Shown here: positions 48,501 through 62,239 of the stretch, piece by piece
Layout of the letters: every line of letters starts with the position of its first letter
How positions within the stretch are numbered: the stretch's first letter is position 1
DNA from: Neckera pumila
Taxonomy: Eukaryota > Streptophyta > Bryopsida > Hypnales > Neckeraceae
DNA: 64,000 nucleotides
NCBI GenBank assembly: GCA_963969595.1
Contig: OZ018415.1
Span: 11,160,001 to 11,224,000 of the forward strand
Direction of reading: 5' to 3'
Translations under genes and position numbers: made by a program
The notes under the pieces: generated by a model
Databases searched by the model: none
The model's input: only the letters and a program-made list of their open reading frames with translations
Told to the model about the DNA's origin: nothing

Positions 48501-51500
48501 TTTCATGCTTTTCTGCATTTGGTTAGAAGTTCCGCTCAGGTCCTGCTTCTAGCATCACTACTCTCGCATTATAGCTCTTTAGAATTGACGAGCTTATTGT
48601 TTGGTCTACAGCTCCAGTGGAGGGTTTTATTATTGAGGTGGATACCAAAGGACAAGCGAAAGTCAAGAATGGGAATATTTTACAAGTTTCAGCAGCTGTT
48701 TCTCGTGCCTCTATCCTTGGACTCCAAGGTCGTACATTTGGTCGTATGAACACCAGAAGTGGCCGAACTCCACAATTTCGAAACAATTTTATTGGAGCAA
48801 ATGATGATGAGCCAGGGCAAGGTTCTCTTAAGTCTCAGCATAGCCATCATACATTATCACCTTCTTCTTCTGGTATGTCAGAAGATTGTAACGATGATCA
48901 GGAATGGAATGAGCAGCCCATCGAGGATGGCAGTGCTTGGAAACCTTTGGATGAATCCCATTCATATATTCTGGAACGATTATCAGTTACGGCCTCAATG
49001 GAGAAGGTCCCAGCAGATGAGCATCCCGATTTTTGGAAATGGAGAAATTCTTGGAAAGGTAGTTGCTCGGTGGTAGGCTTTGATTTTGCTATCACCACTT
49101 CAGAAGTTCAGGTACTACATTTGATCTATCATTGGAATTTATCTTCCTTGTTTGAGCTCAAACTTCTAACAGTGTACATTGCAGTTTTGTGATTTATCTT
49201 CTTCTGTAATACTAAACTTTACACAGTACTGTCCATCCCCACCTCCATTGTACTCTTGCATTGACCTAGTACTCTCCAATTTGGTCATTATATTTGTTGT
49301 AACTGTTTGATTAGATTTTTCTGACTAGTCTTATTCTTGGCACTGCACAAAGTTGCTGCTATCTGTCACAGCACCGTTGTCGGGACTCTCGGGCTCTTCC
49401 AGCTCTTCCAGCTCATCCAGCTTATCTGAGACAGAATATGAGTATGCAATGGACCAGAATGGAGAACCTGAAGCAGAAGAACCGGGCACAGACTCATATC
49501 TTCCGGATGGTAGGACTTCATATGAAAGGGCCAACTGATTGTATGCCAGGACCCACTAGTTGTATGTCAGGAAGCTGACTCCATCTTAACCCTGGGCGTC
49601 TACGTCTGCGTATATGAAATTGAAAGTTTTGAGTTCAGTGGTACATACTAAGTTTGTGTCCGCTGGTTCAGTGTACAAATACTGTAATCAATACTGCAAC
49701 AGGGATAGGCTTTACGCATGACAGAATTTTTTTTAGTACTGTTCGCGAGATAGTGTTTAGTAAAGAACCTTCTTCAACTTTGAGCTTGTCCTGAAGGAAG
49801 GATTTTGCATATATGAAGCGCATAGTTTGTGGGAAGTTACCTACCTCATAGCTGTTATGTCAGAATGTTTTAATACGGGATGGATTTGAGGAACGCAAAG
49901 TGTTGCATCTTTCTCTGACAACTGGCTCTCCTGCAGGTGCCGTTATAGCCATTAAGGATATGAATGAGCACTATTACTTAGCTGTGGAGGAAAAAGGTAC
50001 CAATAGTGGCACTTTCCGGCTCGTGGGTGTCTTGCATTTCTCCCTCGCTGGAGACAGAGCTCTTTTTAAGGTACTTAATCGTGCAAGTGATTGGAGAATT
50101 GCTCTCATAAACGAAATGAAGTAGATGAGTACCTGTACATTGGCAATTGATGAGGTAATGTACGGCTAGAAATAGATTTGAGTTCCTGGTGTCAAGCTTG
50201 GTGTAGAATTATGTGTGGAATATGTATTGACTCAAAAAATCTTGATCATGCAGTACTTTAAAATTTTATTCTAGAACTGCATATTTTTGGGTAAATCCAT
50301 GAAATTCTAAAGAACTTCTCTTTTGTAGGTGAAATATCAAAGGAATAAGAATGGGAAGACGAAGTGGTTCTCCTTGTTGTCTCTTCATGCGAACGACAGC
50401 AATGGCGAGCCTTATCGAGTTCACTTTCTCCCTGGCTCTGGACTGGCAGAAGTTACCACCACCCGTGAAAGCTCTTGGGAGCTTTGGGAATGCATTGAAA
50501 GCATCGAAGAGAAGTCTGAAGGGAGTGAAGAGCTCGGGTTTCAAACATCTCGCCGTGCTTTTCACTTGGTCAACCAGAAAAGCAAATGTGGCCTATCACT
50601 TTCCGAAGGTTTTCCAATGCTGGTCAAGCGACCGGGTAATTCGTTCAAGCTGCGGATACTAGCACGAGATAAAGAGGAGCCTGAAGCTGCGAAGCTTGTG
50701 TCCTTAGAGCATGGGGAGAAAGACGAGGTGGACCATGGTCATGAGCATGACACTAGTCAACAACTGAAGGACACCGCTGTAGCTGCTACGGTGATCCCAG
50801 ATGTCACATGTGATATACATGATATCACCTTCACGTTGTTGCATGAAGCCTCTGGAGGCATACATCTACTCCCTCTGGTTAGATTGTGTATGCAAGACAT
50901 TGGTGCTGTGTTACAGATGGGATCTGGCAAGATAAGGGTGCTGTTTGGTTGTAGTATATCCCTTGACTATTTTCAAGCTCAGAACAGCTGCTGGTATATT
51001 ATTTACCTTGACATCCCTCATTCTTTACTAGTCTCTCTTTCAATAATGTTTTTTTTTGTACCTGTGATGTCGTATTTGGTGACTGGAACACACTTCTGTA
51101 ATTTTCTCTGTCGTGGCACGTATACCAGCTTGTGTTCGATGAAGTTTGGATTGCCTGAACAAATGTAGAGAATGATTACCTCTGCTAATCCTTCCAGAAA
51201 GATACAGTTCTGATATATATGGTTCGTGAAGGGTGAGCATTGAGCCCAGTTACTGAGCACTCGATAATCTTGATGATTAAAGTAGATAGGTTAGGAAACT
51301 TATAACTCTGGGGAAGGTTCGGTCCTTTTTTTGCCTTGTTGCTGGAATGTCGCAAAGCGACCACTTGTTTGGAAGCATTAATATTTGTTTTGAAATTATT
51401 GCTTGCAGGGTAGCTATGATCAATCCAATTGGGGTAGAATTGCTATACCGTGCACGGAATGAGAAGCAATTTGCGAGAGTTGACAGCAATAAGACACCTG

Positions 51501-54500
51501 TTTCTTTGTTCTGTCGGCTGCGGAAGGTTTGTACTTTTCTTGTAACACCTGGTCGTTAGTATTCCATGGCCCTACTACTGCTCTCGTTGCAGTTGCTTAT
51601 TTCAGCCATCACTCTTTCCTGCTGAGGAGCTTTGTCTGTTGCTTGGAATTTAAGGTACAATACTCACAGGCTAGTACCGATTCTACTGTATAAAGGAACA
51701 TATCCTAGAGTGGTGTGGGAATGCAGGTGTTGTTGATTGGCTACTGATTTGATACAATGTTTAACTTGTTTTGAAAAATCACTCCTTCCAATGATTCCAA
51801 TGTGTAGTGGGCGCTCGTAAGCCAAATTAGTTAATTTCAATGAGGCTGCATTAGTTACTTGATTAATGATATATGTGATACTCTACCATGAAAAAAGATC
51901 GTATTCTCATATTCTGATCGTTTATTACCTATACTGGACAGGTTGACATTATTATAAGCGAGTTGTCGTTGGATACATTGCTGTTTCTTATAGGAGCTCT
52001 TGATCTGGCCGGTCCTTACACCTTAGGACAGTCTCCGGTATTAGCAAATCGTTGCCAGGTACTGTTTTTGGTTCAACAAAATTCCATCTTTGCTGCCAGG
52101 TCTCTTCGTCCTAGAGAGGACGAAATGTGTTTTCTCGTCTAGACGGAATATGCAGAAAGACTCTTTCAGAATTTTTTTGACAAATCCTTGCTTTGCTCTT
52201 TGTTTTCAAGTTATTCCTCTGTTTTATTTAATCAATAAGAATGATTTAATGATTGGGTTTTCTCTTCTGCGCAGGTAGAGAACCTGACAGGATTAGATTT
52301 GGTATGTCGTTTTGATCACGGACATGCAAGGCAAGAGGAAATAATTGAATCTTGGGAGACAGATGCGTTTCTCATCAGGTACATGGAACAGATGTTATTG
52401 AAGTTAGGAAATTTACTGTTTCGAGATAGTTTTTTGGAATATTTTTTTTTCTGTTATGGATACCTAGATTTATTGAGAAGAAAGCAAAGATACAAGTGTT
52501 GATCCAGTTTAGGGTACTAATGGCCTGCCTGTAGTAGGAGAGTTAAAATTATTGACTGTTCTGATCATGGTCTGCTTTTAAAGGCATACAACTTCTCGGC
52601 GGGACTTATCATCAGCTGAGGTGGCGTCATCAGCTGATGTTTATTTGCAAAAGCAGGATAGTGGACACTCGTCATCTGTCCAGGTGTCTTTGTTTGAGCC
52701 GGGTGTGAAAGCAGTGCGAACTCGATTGAAGTTGGGTGAAGGTATAACTCCCATTAGCATTCTCTCATGAAATTTGGCGGTTTTGATGTTCTGTAAAATC
52801 TGAGTAATTTGCTTATTTCTATTTGCAGGGCGTAGGAATGTTGGCCCTGGGCCAATCTTAGTTGTGGATGTCTTGCGGCAAAGCCAGGTAATGCGCGTTG
52901 AGAGGCATTATGAATTGCATGCTTCTTCTTTTTTCAGCACTAATTATTCAGCACAATGTGAACCTGACATGGAATCCCTTTTTCTGTGGTAACTTCGAAC
53001 GGCCAAGAGAACATGTTCGTAGATACTGTTTGCTTGCTTCTGGAGTGCTATTTGATTTCAAGGATTTTTATTAACGTTTTTGATTGTGATAGTCTGAGGA
53101 ACAAGAAACTTGGAGATTGTATGATTAGTCTTGAATATTATTTTATTTTTGCTTGTTGTCCTCTAGTGCTTGGATCCATTTCTGAAGCGTGTGTATCTCT
53201 AGGGTGGAGTATCTTTGATAGTTTCTCCAATGGTTCGGATACGTAATGCAACTGGGCTATTTTTGGAACTTCAATGCCGACGACCAAGGCAGGAAGGGGA
53301 TGGTGCTGTGGTCCTACTTGAAGATGGTGACACTATTGACGATTGCATGGGATCTTTTGACTCCCTAAAACTCGAAGGAGAGCTACGGAAAGCTCTTTCT
53401 TCTTTCAATGTTGGTAAGGGTAGCTGAACCTTCTAGTTCATGTTGGTCGCATGTTGTTTTTGTCATGTTTTTTTGCACAAGAAATTTCCCTTTATGCAGC
53501 GTTCTTGCGTTAACATTCTTTGAATGCGTTCCTGGTTTGAAGGAAATTTTCTGCTCTCTATAAGGCCTGCCAGTGGCTCAGATTCGGGCAATAGTTGGAA
53601 AGAAGAAGAAGCCCCCAGTGCTTATGATTGGTCAGATGACGTGAAGGGAGCCAAGGCTGTGCGGGTTTCGAATTTGTTTGAGAAGTTTCAGTTTGATTTC
53701 AAAAGGAAGATTGGTGGTCGCAATTCTGATGTTGCTTTTGGAACAGGTTGGCTTTCTGTATCACCTGGTGTATTGCCAAGCATATTTTGTGTATGATCAT
53801 CTTAGATCTTATGATCATCTTGTTGTATCAACAATTCAAGAAGATCAAGTCTTATCATGCATGATTGAATTATTGTTTGTCTTTCGCTAATGAATATGAG
53901 ATCACCCTGGCTTTTCGCTCTCAGAGAACAGGTCATGGAATTTATAAGTTTAGGGAATGAGACTTTTCGAAACGGTGACTGGTTTGATATCCTCAATTCT
54001 GGAGTTCTTTGTTCCCGTGGAATTGAGATGTTAAAAAGATTACTTTTATGTCTTGATGTTGCGTTGTAACTGATTGCCTCTCGAAAATTCTTTATGTTCA
54101 GTGTTTTGCCCGGAGAAAAATCCAGAGAACAAAGACGATGGCCTCTATTTTCTGATCAGAACAACAAAGAGACAGGTTCCAGTGGTGAGGCTCGACAAAG
54201 AACCAGTAGGGGGCAAGCCACCTGTTGCATCATGGCAGGAACAGCAGGAACTTCTTCTCCTCCCAACTATTCGAATCTTCAATCTTTTCACATCCAACAT
54301 CAGCGCCAAGTTATTTGCACTGCCTCCAGGTAGAATCTTTAAGAATCCACTGGTTCTTGCACTGGAACGTCTATATCTGTGTCGCAGTACTGACGAGAAT
54401 TGTTACGAATTGCAGGTAGGGCTAGTGGTAAAGCTGGAAGTCAACTGCATCCCAAAAATGAAGTCATTGTCAAAGCAGGGAAGATGGAACTAATGTATGC

Positions 54501-57500
54501 AGATCTAGGTGTGTTGTCACTGGTCATTAAGCACCTAAAATCTAACCTCACAAGCAATCAGATACCAATATTTGGCCGGGATAAGAAATCACTGGATGCT
54601 TCAATGGAAGGAGGTAGTTTGCGTGAAACGGAGCTAGATGTGGATTTCGGTGATGGTGCCCATTATGGAAAGATGAAAGTTCGTCAAGACGACGACGGTG
54701 TTCTTGAGGCAAGTCTACGGTGGCGAGTCTTAGTTTGTGAAGGTGTATGGTTTGCTTTTTTAGCATGAGGCGCGATCCTTTTTCGCTTGTTTGCACGCTA
54801 TATTACGTTGCATGAATCGAATGATACAGCCTTTGCCGTGTTTGCTAACAAAGAATGAGGTGGCTTGGTAGTTGCTATGAATGCATGACTTTCAATGTTC
54901 TGTGAACCACATGCCTGGTGTGTGGGAACCTAGCGAGTAGAGGTCAACGAATTTTTCCACCTGACATGGCATTCAATGATTTTGATATTAGGTGGTAATT
55001 TACACCAAGTATGCAATTTTTAACGACAGCCACGTTCCACTTCTTTACTGTGCTCCAAGACAGAAGAGCTCTTATCTCTGGTGAGTATTGATGAACTTAA
55101 GAAATTTTGTTTTATTGATGACCGCACTTGTCCTGACTGAAAATTTTCGCCTATTGGATTTGATATAGCATGACATTCGAAAGATGTTGCACCAGTAAAT
55201 TTAGTTCACAGTTACTGTGCGGCATTTTTAACTTCCGAAATTTTAGTAATTAAAATTGTGTCATGCTGCTATGATCTATTTCTTTGAGATAAACTGTTAC
55301 CTATGTGTTTCATCGTTGGAGCGAATTCTTAGTTATTTTCTCGACATGAATATTTGCATGCATTGTTTCAGGAGGAGAGGATCAAAGAACGATAATAATT
55401 TGGAGTGGCCTTCAGAAGAAACAGTATCCACCCTTCGTCCTGGCTCAAGAATTTCTTGGTTCAATAAGTGCGTGGTTTTCAGAGCCTCTCAGCATCTTCC
55501 TTTACTTTTGAAATCTTTATGCTAGTTTGAGTCTTTTATTATAGAAACCATTTAGCAGAATTTCTTGCTCATTAAACCTGTACATACTGATTGTGTTTAT
55601 TTATTGTGTTTATTATATGAAACATGCCATGTGGGCTGGAACAATATAAAGTGTCAGAGATATATTATTAATGAGTTAGAAAATTTGCTCGACGATTGTC
55701 ACAGGTCAAGTAAAGTGATGATGAAACAAGTTCTACCAGAGGCTCAACCTGCTTTACTGGATCTAGACAATTTGGCGGGATCAACAGAGATTAGTCTCAA
55801 GGTTACAAACAAAGAGGACGCAGATCCACGAGTCCAGTTGGGGGTCGACCTGCAGCTTCCAGCTATTGGAGATAAGAACCCGACGGGCACAGTTCACCTT
55901 GCTCCTCGCTACATTGTCGTAAATAAGTCAAATGATGTAATCTGCGTTTGTCAAGATGGCTTTCAGGTTAGTCTTTCTGTACAGCGTAGTTGTCATCAAC
56001 CTGGACAATCACGAACTCCATAGCATTATTCAGAAATGGTAGCAAGGTGACTTTGGGTTCATGAAGAAAAACTAATATTCACCAACTTGGAGAAAATAAT
56101 TGGTGAAGAGGGTCATTACAACTTGTGTCTCCTTCAGTCTAGATGGATTTCTTCACTGTAGATGCTTGTCGCACATGCTCCGCTGACTGCATGATGCCTG
56201 TTCTTCCCCTATTGCTTCACTTGTTGGATCTTCAACCTCTGTTAACTGCTGAATATTCTTGGACGGTGTTGATATCTCTGATGGTCTTTGTGGTGGTTCA
56301 CATGATGCCTTCCTGCAGAATGACAATTCCTCAGTTATGGAGCTTAGCCCTGGAGAGAAAACAGCTCTAAACTGCCTCGTTTCACCAGAGGAAGGTGGTG
56401 AAGGGAGAAAGAATGATGATGAGCAGAACTCCTTCGAGGCGCCACTCTCAGTTCGGTTTAAACCACGGGGACCTGAGTGGGACTGGTCTGGACCTGTTTG
56501 TGCGGCTGCGCTAGGTTCCTTCTGGATCAAGATACGACGGCAAGGACAGTCGGGATTTGCTAGTTCTAATAAGCAAGCGAAGGGGAGGATATTGTTCGCC
56601 CTGGCAGAGGTGCAGGAAGACAGCCCATCTCTTTCAATGTGCTTTCGTCGGCATTCAGCCGATGCTATCCCGTATCGCATTGAGAATGCCTTGCGTTCAG
56701 GCGCTCTACTCTACAGTCAAAAGGCAAGCGTTTTGTAACTCCTTTTTTGTTTGCAGTTAGCGGCAATCGTATGTTTATTTCAGTACTGCTGCCCTGTTCG
56801 GAGTACTATCTACTTCATCCTTCAATGGTGATCGTCAATGCAGTGTCTTCTTTGATCAGTTCATAGCCTTGGGCATGTGCTGCACGCCTGTACATTCGTG
56901 CTATATTTTGATTTCGTCTTTTGTTTTCTTTTATGGTCACAGGGTTTGACGCAAACAGAGGTGCTCCAAGCAGGGGCTTCAGTCAATTATGTCTGGGACA
57001 ACTTGGGCCTAACTCATAAGCTTGTTGTAACGATACAAGGTGATTTGAATTTTGATTCTCAAACTGTGCACATTCACTTTGAGAAGGTTCACTTCTGCGT
57101 GCCATGAGTGTCTGTTTGAACCTGCTCACCGTTGGCTACCTGTTTGTTATGTGAGATAATGTTTTGTTTCAGATTGCAGTTCTATAGGGTTCGATACATG
57201 GAATTTTCTCAAGCGGATTATAAATTTCCATTTTTATTTCTTAGATTTTTAATTGTTTAAAACTCTGGGCTTTGCTAGATGCTGAACTTCCCGTCTATTA
57301 TATAATATTAAATTTCGAAGGTTAAATCTGTTTGGAGTCTTTGATATGGTTATAATCTGTGGTTTCATTAATTATTTTCATTATCTACATACTTGCGAAG
57401 TGCTTTTGGAATCTAACTGGAAACGGGAGTTTTTTCGGAAAAGGAGTGTTTATGTTGAGTCCAACCACTTTATTACTATTACGAGGTCTCAGTTTTGTTG

Positions 57501-60500
57501 ACCTCTGGACTGTGAATTTTTTCACTCTTTTCTATGACTTTCCTGAACTCTATCAATGGGGATAGACAGCATTCTATGTTAAGAGAAGTCAACCGTCATG
57601 ACATGATAGATTTCACGACTTCTTTCAAGGTTGACATATATCGTTTTTTGCAGGAACTCAACTCTGTCAAGTCATCAATATGGATAAAATCAGGGAGTGG
57701 AAGCGCTTTGGTGCTAAAAGGAGCGGTAAAGGTTTCTCCTTTCTTCAATTCGCGGACGATTCAAAAGATTCCGACAACGAAGGCGATGGAAGTACCGCTG
57801 GCGCCATGTTTCTGAACGTAGGTTACGAAGTTGTTGCTGATGGACCCACTCGAGTTTTGCGTATATGTATTGACAGTGATTCAAATAAACAATCTGGGTG
57901 GCAATCGACCATGAGAAGACCGAAGACGGAGATGGAAGTGAAGATTCCACTTTTCTTTTTCAGCATTGTTGAACCAGTTAAACAGGTATCTCATATCCGC
58001 ACATGATTTCTTTGTTGACATTTAAGCTCTGTAATTATGTGGTGGTTGTTCTCTTCTCGATTCAGGAGGATGTTCGGGTGTAGGCCCATTTTTGTTTAAG
58101 ATCGTCCAATACATAATCTAGAGATATATTCAGCGACACAACGATTAACAAGTCGTCTAAAACTTGAAGCCTTCTTTGTTTGAGGGTAACATACTTTTTG
58201 CAGTCTCTGCTGAACACCCTCTTAAGCAACGAGTTGTGGAATATATAATTCGTGAATTCTCCCGTCATAACAATTAATTTGTGGAATATATAATTTTAAT
58301 TCTCCCGTTTTATGACAACCCTTTGCCTATTGCGATGTGAGGCTATTCTGAACTTACAGTTACTCTATTTTGCTGCACAGAAGAGCGATGCTTCTGAGGT
58401 CGAAAAAGATGCTGGAGACCCAACGACTGAAAAACGTGTCCTATATGCACCAATTGTTGTCGCCCGTGCGACAAATCTACTTATTGAGGGTCTAGTAACT
58501 GACGAGTGCACGTTGTGTCAACTCAAAGTTGAGGTGAGTTGACATTTCAAACTTCTGTCGCTAAAATTGGCTTCTTTCTCAATTGTGTCTTTTATCGAGT
58601 ATGTGTGGGCGCGTCGTAAGATAGTAGCTTGTTGACTCTTCGGGGAAGTTTCTATGTATTCCGGCTTGGTACAGTTCTGCAGTCCTGCATGTGTCATTCT
58701 TATTTTCCAACTCATGTAATTCCCTCTATCTTTCGGCGTATTGATGGCTGTTGACTCACGTTCTGGACTGGGCAGCGTTTGGATATGGACGTGAAGTGGC
58801 AGGGATCCACGGTTGTGCATATGGTGCGTGTTCATGGACAGAGCGGAGATGACAAGCAGGGGCAGACGGTGTTGCATATGGCGTGTGTGGTTGCACACAG
58901 AGGAACCAATCCCATTCAGCTGCACTATGCGTCCCTTCTCTTGCAGGTTCTTTTCATTTCATTCACACTGAATATGGGTATTCTAAGATTTTAAGACTTT
59001 TGGCTACTCTCTTCTACATATTGAGATTTTTTGGCAGTTAAAGTTAAGATCAGCTCCCTAGATCAGGAATTTCATTTTATGTCGGTTGACTGGGACTTAA
59101 CATTTGCCATGAATCTGGCTATCTTCAAGGGATAGAAGCCTCACAACTCCAAAAGTTATTTGTAGTGACTATTGTCGATGCGTGCGAAAATCTCATTGCG
59201 GAAGGCAGAAGCAGATCATCTTATTATATTTACTTATAGGTGTATCTTTTTATTCGAATACCTACATTACAAGTAGCAGTATGAATTACGCTGAATACGA
59301 GATACAAAGGGATTAATCGAACATATCATGTCTAGTCGTCACGTGGTCAGAGCCCATTCCATGGAATCTTGCAGGCTACACTATCCTTGAGTCCATGAGG
59401 ACAGCAAGCAGCTGTATTTGTTAGACAAGTGTACCCAGATAACTTGGTTTACAAGGCCTTTAATGTGCTCACGAGGGGAAAAATACCTTGATTTTTTTGT
59501 CAGGCTGTGGATCTCAACATTGACGAAGATACTTTGATGAAGTTAGCACCATTTTATCGCACGTCACTTGCACCCTCAACTGGGCCCAGTCGACTTATTT
59601 ATTATGAACGATTCGAGATACATCCCATCAAGGTAAGTCTGTGCTTGGAGCTATGTTTATTTTGATAGTCTGAGATTTATTTGCCTGTTTGTGAATTCAG
59701 AAAGCTACTTCGTGTTCACATAAAAGATTGAGGACATACGTGGCTTTTTATAAGTTTACAATTTGCTTGAATTTTTTCTCGCAAAGTCGTATTTAAGGCA
59801 GGGTATCCTTTACAGATTTTGGCAAGCTACACACCTGGAAACCCTCGAGCTGACTACACTTCAGCGCAAGAGACTCTGCGAGCCCTTCTACACACAGTGA
59901 TCAAGGTAAAAGCTGTACTTTGTTGGGTTTTAACTTTCAGATGTAAGTTACTCTAGCAAGTGTGTGACTACATTTCAGTTTCACCTGACAGCCCTATCTA
60001 TTACACTAAAGCTGAGCATAATGCTAGGGAACCTGACTTTTGGAGTGTCGGCAAAAACTGTTCAGGTACCTGCTGTTCGGGGTTTTAAGGTCGAGCTTAA
60101 TGGAGTGCTTTTATCCAACGCATTGCTTACCTACGCACAGCTTGCTGTTAAATGCGCCCAGCATTATTCCTGGTAAGACACTCTCTGCTCTTTGACTATT
60201 CTAATTATGTGATTCAGAATTGTTTACCAGTAAAACCCACTATATGATAATCATCCTAAGCAGTGTGGGCTATGATTGATCCCATCTGGACAACAGTTGA
60301 TATGGTTGTGCGGATAGGTAGCAAGTCAGAAGAAATAAATCTTTTTCTTATTTTTGTGCAGGTATGCAATGCGAGCCATCTATATGGCAAGGGGAAGCTC
60401 GCTATTACCGCCTGGATTTGCTTCATTGTTTGATGACTCTGCTGCCTCCAGTCTTGATGTGTTCTTTGATCCATCAAGCGGCTCAGTCGACGTCCAGGGT

Positions 60501-62239
60501 CTTACATTAGGTACACATTGTGACCGATCAATATTTCTATTCTAGTGGATCGTTGATCTATTTGAGTCTTTAGTAACCTGTGGACTTTTAGTGAGCTACT
60601 CCTTGAAGCATGGTTCTGTTTTGCCTTTAAATTGATTGATCTATTTTATTTTCCAGGCATGTTCAATATTCTTAGCAAAGGCATGCGAAAGAAAGGGCAG
60701 GGAGGAACAAGTCGCCTTTTGGGAGATGTTGAGCACACGGTATGGCTTCAGAATATTCTATATTTTGGTATTCCACGGTATTCAAAAGGTATAAGAAAGA
60801 AGATGTTTTTTTCGGTCTGTTACAAGCAGCTTGTGTAGACTGTATTGACTCTCAGGGTGGTTTGATAGGTAAAAGCGGCGGGATCAAACATTCTTTTCGC
60901 GGTTGTTACGGAAGTCTCAGATAGTGTGCTCAGGGGGGCTGAGACGAGTGGTTTGGATGGCCTGGTATTCTCTCATACTCTAGTGTGATTACTTTATTAG
61001 TGTTCCATTGCGTCTTGCAAGTTGTCGCCAGTTTTCTGAAGCGTATGCATTTTCTTTCTGTTGTGTGCTTTTCATCCAGACTCTTTTTGCGCTTCTGGGG
61101 GGTTACCTAGTTTATTTTGCATTGTCTCGCTCAACTATTCTATGATGTGAGAGTTGTCGTCACATGTTTTTTCCAACTACGGCTGCAGTTAAGCGGCTTC
61201 AGACGAGGCATTTTGAATGTGGCCATGCGCCCCGCAGTGCTCCGCAGTGCTGTTGCGCATGGGGGATCTACAAGGCGCATAAAACTGGATCACAGTGTTG
61301 GTATGGATGAGGTATGTGTTTTCTTCTCACCGACTTGTACACTTGTATGCGAGTGAGAACTAATTCTGACTTAAAATTTCTCATCTGAAGGCTTACAGTT
61401 TGTCAATTCAAGGATCTTTGTTGGTCTGACCACAAGAAACTAAAATGTGCAGGTTTACATTGAGGGCTACTTGCAGGCAATGTTGGATTCTCAGTTCAGG
61501 CAAGACTACTTGAAGGTGAAAGTTACCGACGAAGAGGTACGCTATTGCAGATTGTTATCACGTTTTTAATATTCATCTTTTGGTAGGATTCACCTGTCTG
61601 ATCATTTGGTTTGTCATCCCAGGTCTTGCTAAGGAATCTGCCTCCAAACACGTCTCTCATGGAAGAGATAATGAGTGCTGTGAAGAAGTTTCTGATAGCA
61701 GAAGGCCTTCTTACTGGAGAATCATCACTTGGCACTGCTCGACCAACACGGCGACTTTTAGGCGACAAAGTAAGCCCCACGCTCCTTGTTGACATGCATT
61801 TTTGTTTTTTGTACTTCCAACCGATTGGAAGTTTTCCCAGTGTGGGTAGCATTTTCTGAAATATCTGAGAAGATAATTGATCATCACGTGGTGGATGCTG
61901 CTGCAGGAGAGACGACTGGGGCCTGCGATGATTGCACTCAGTGAGCAGCTCTTAGTCGTCATTGCCGTGCAGGGCTTGCGAAAGCAGGTGTCCAAATATT
62001 TGCATTTCCCAAGAGGAGGGGAGGAGGAAAAGCCCGTAGCAGCTCAGGAAAAAACTGTCGTGCCTGTGGAGGAGCCCAACCAACCCCAAGAGGGGATGCT
62101 CCCACGCGTTCGTCATGCTGCTACCAACTTTGTGCTCTCCAGTGGACTTGCGTACTTGGATGGTCGCTTGTGCCGCCACATCCCCAACACTTTGGTTCGC
62201 CGCATCGTCAGCGGCTTCCTTCTCAGCTTTGTGGAGTAG
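42538..62239 (+). CDS. VPS13: VPS13-family bridge-like lipid transfer protein, probably SHRUBBY-type
   Basis: About 40 exons give 3,399 residues: 42538-42824, 43086-43159, 43237-45748, 46071-46185, 46280-46336, 46450-47001, 47283-47421, 47630-47814, 48091-48475, 48612-49111, 49353-49509, 49937-50070, 50329-50993, 51409-51526, 51942-52058, 52275-52378, 52584-52741, 52829-52887, 53203-53413, 53543-53746, 54102-54329, 54416-54708, 54992-55080, 55372-55467, 55705-55966, 56319-56723, 56943-57039, 57654-57985, 58381-58533, 58776-58946, 59504-59632, 59816-59905, 60066-60172, 60362-60510, 60657-60739, 60869-60964, 61189-61311, 61453-61536, 61623-61769, 61907-62239. Domains: a chorein-like N-terminus (1-95), FRLVGVLHFSLAGDRALFK, the SHR-BD/VAB signature EVVADGPTRVLRI (about 2,800), then the VPS13 C-terminal block ending SGLAYLDGRLCRHIPN. 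The family moves lipids between membranes at contact sites; SHRUBBY affects Arabidopsis root patterning. Length and both ends suit SHRUBBY. The exon 2 donor, exon 5/6 junction and GC donors are least certain. Confidence 0.85.

Noticed and set aside
54709..54991. Alternative GT donor (CGA|GTCTTA) for VPS13-like intron 22, keeping six more residues
   Set aside because: It preserves the frame and is possible, but the donor is weak compared with GAG|GCAAGT. The GC-AG model was kept with reduced confidence.
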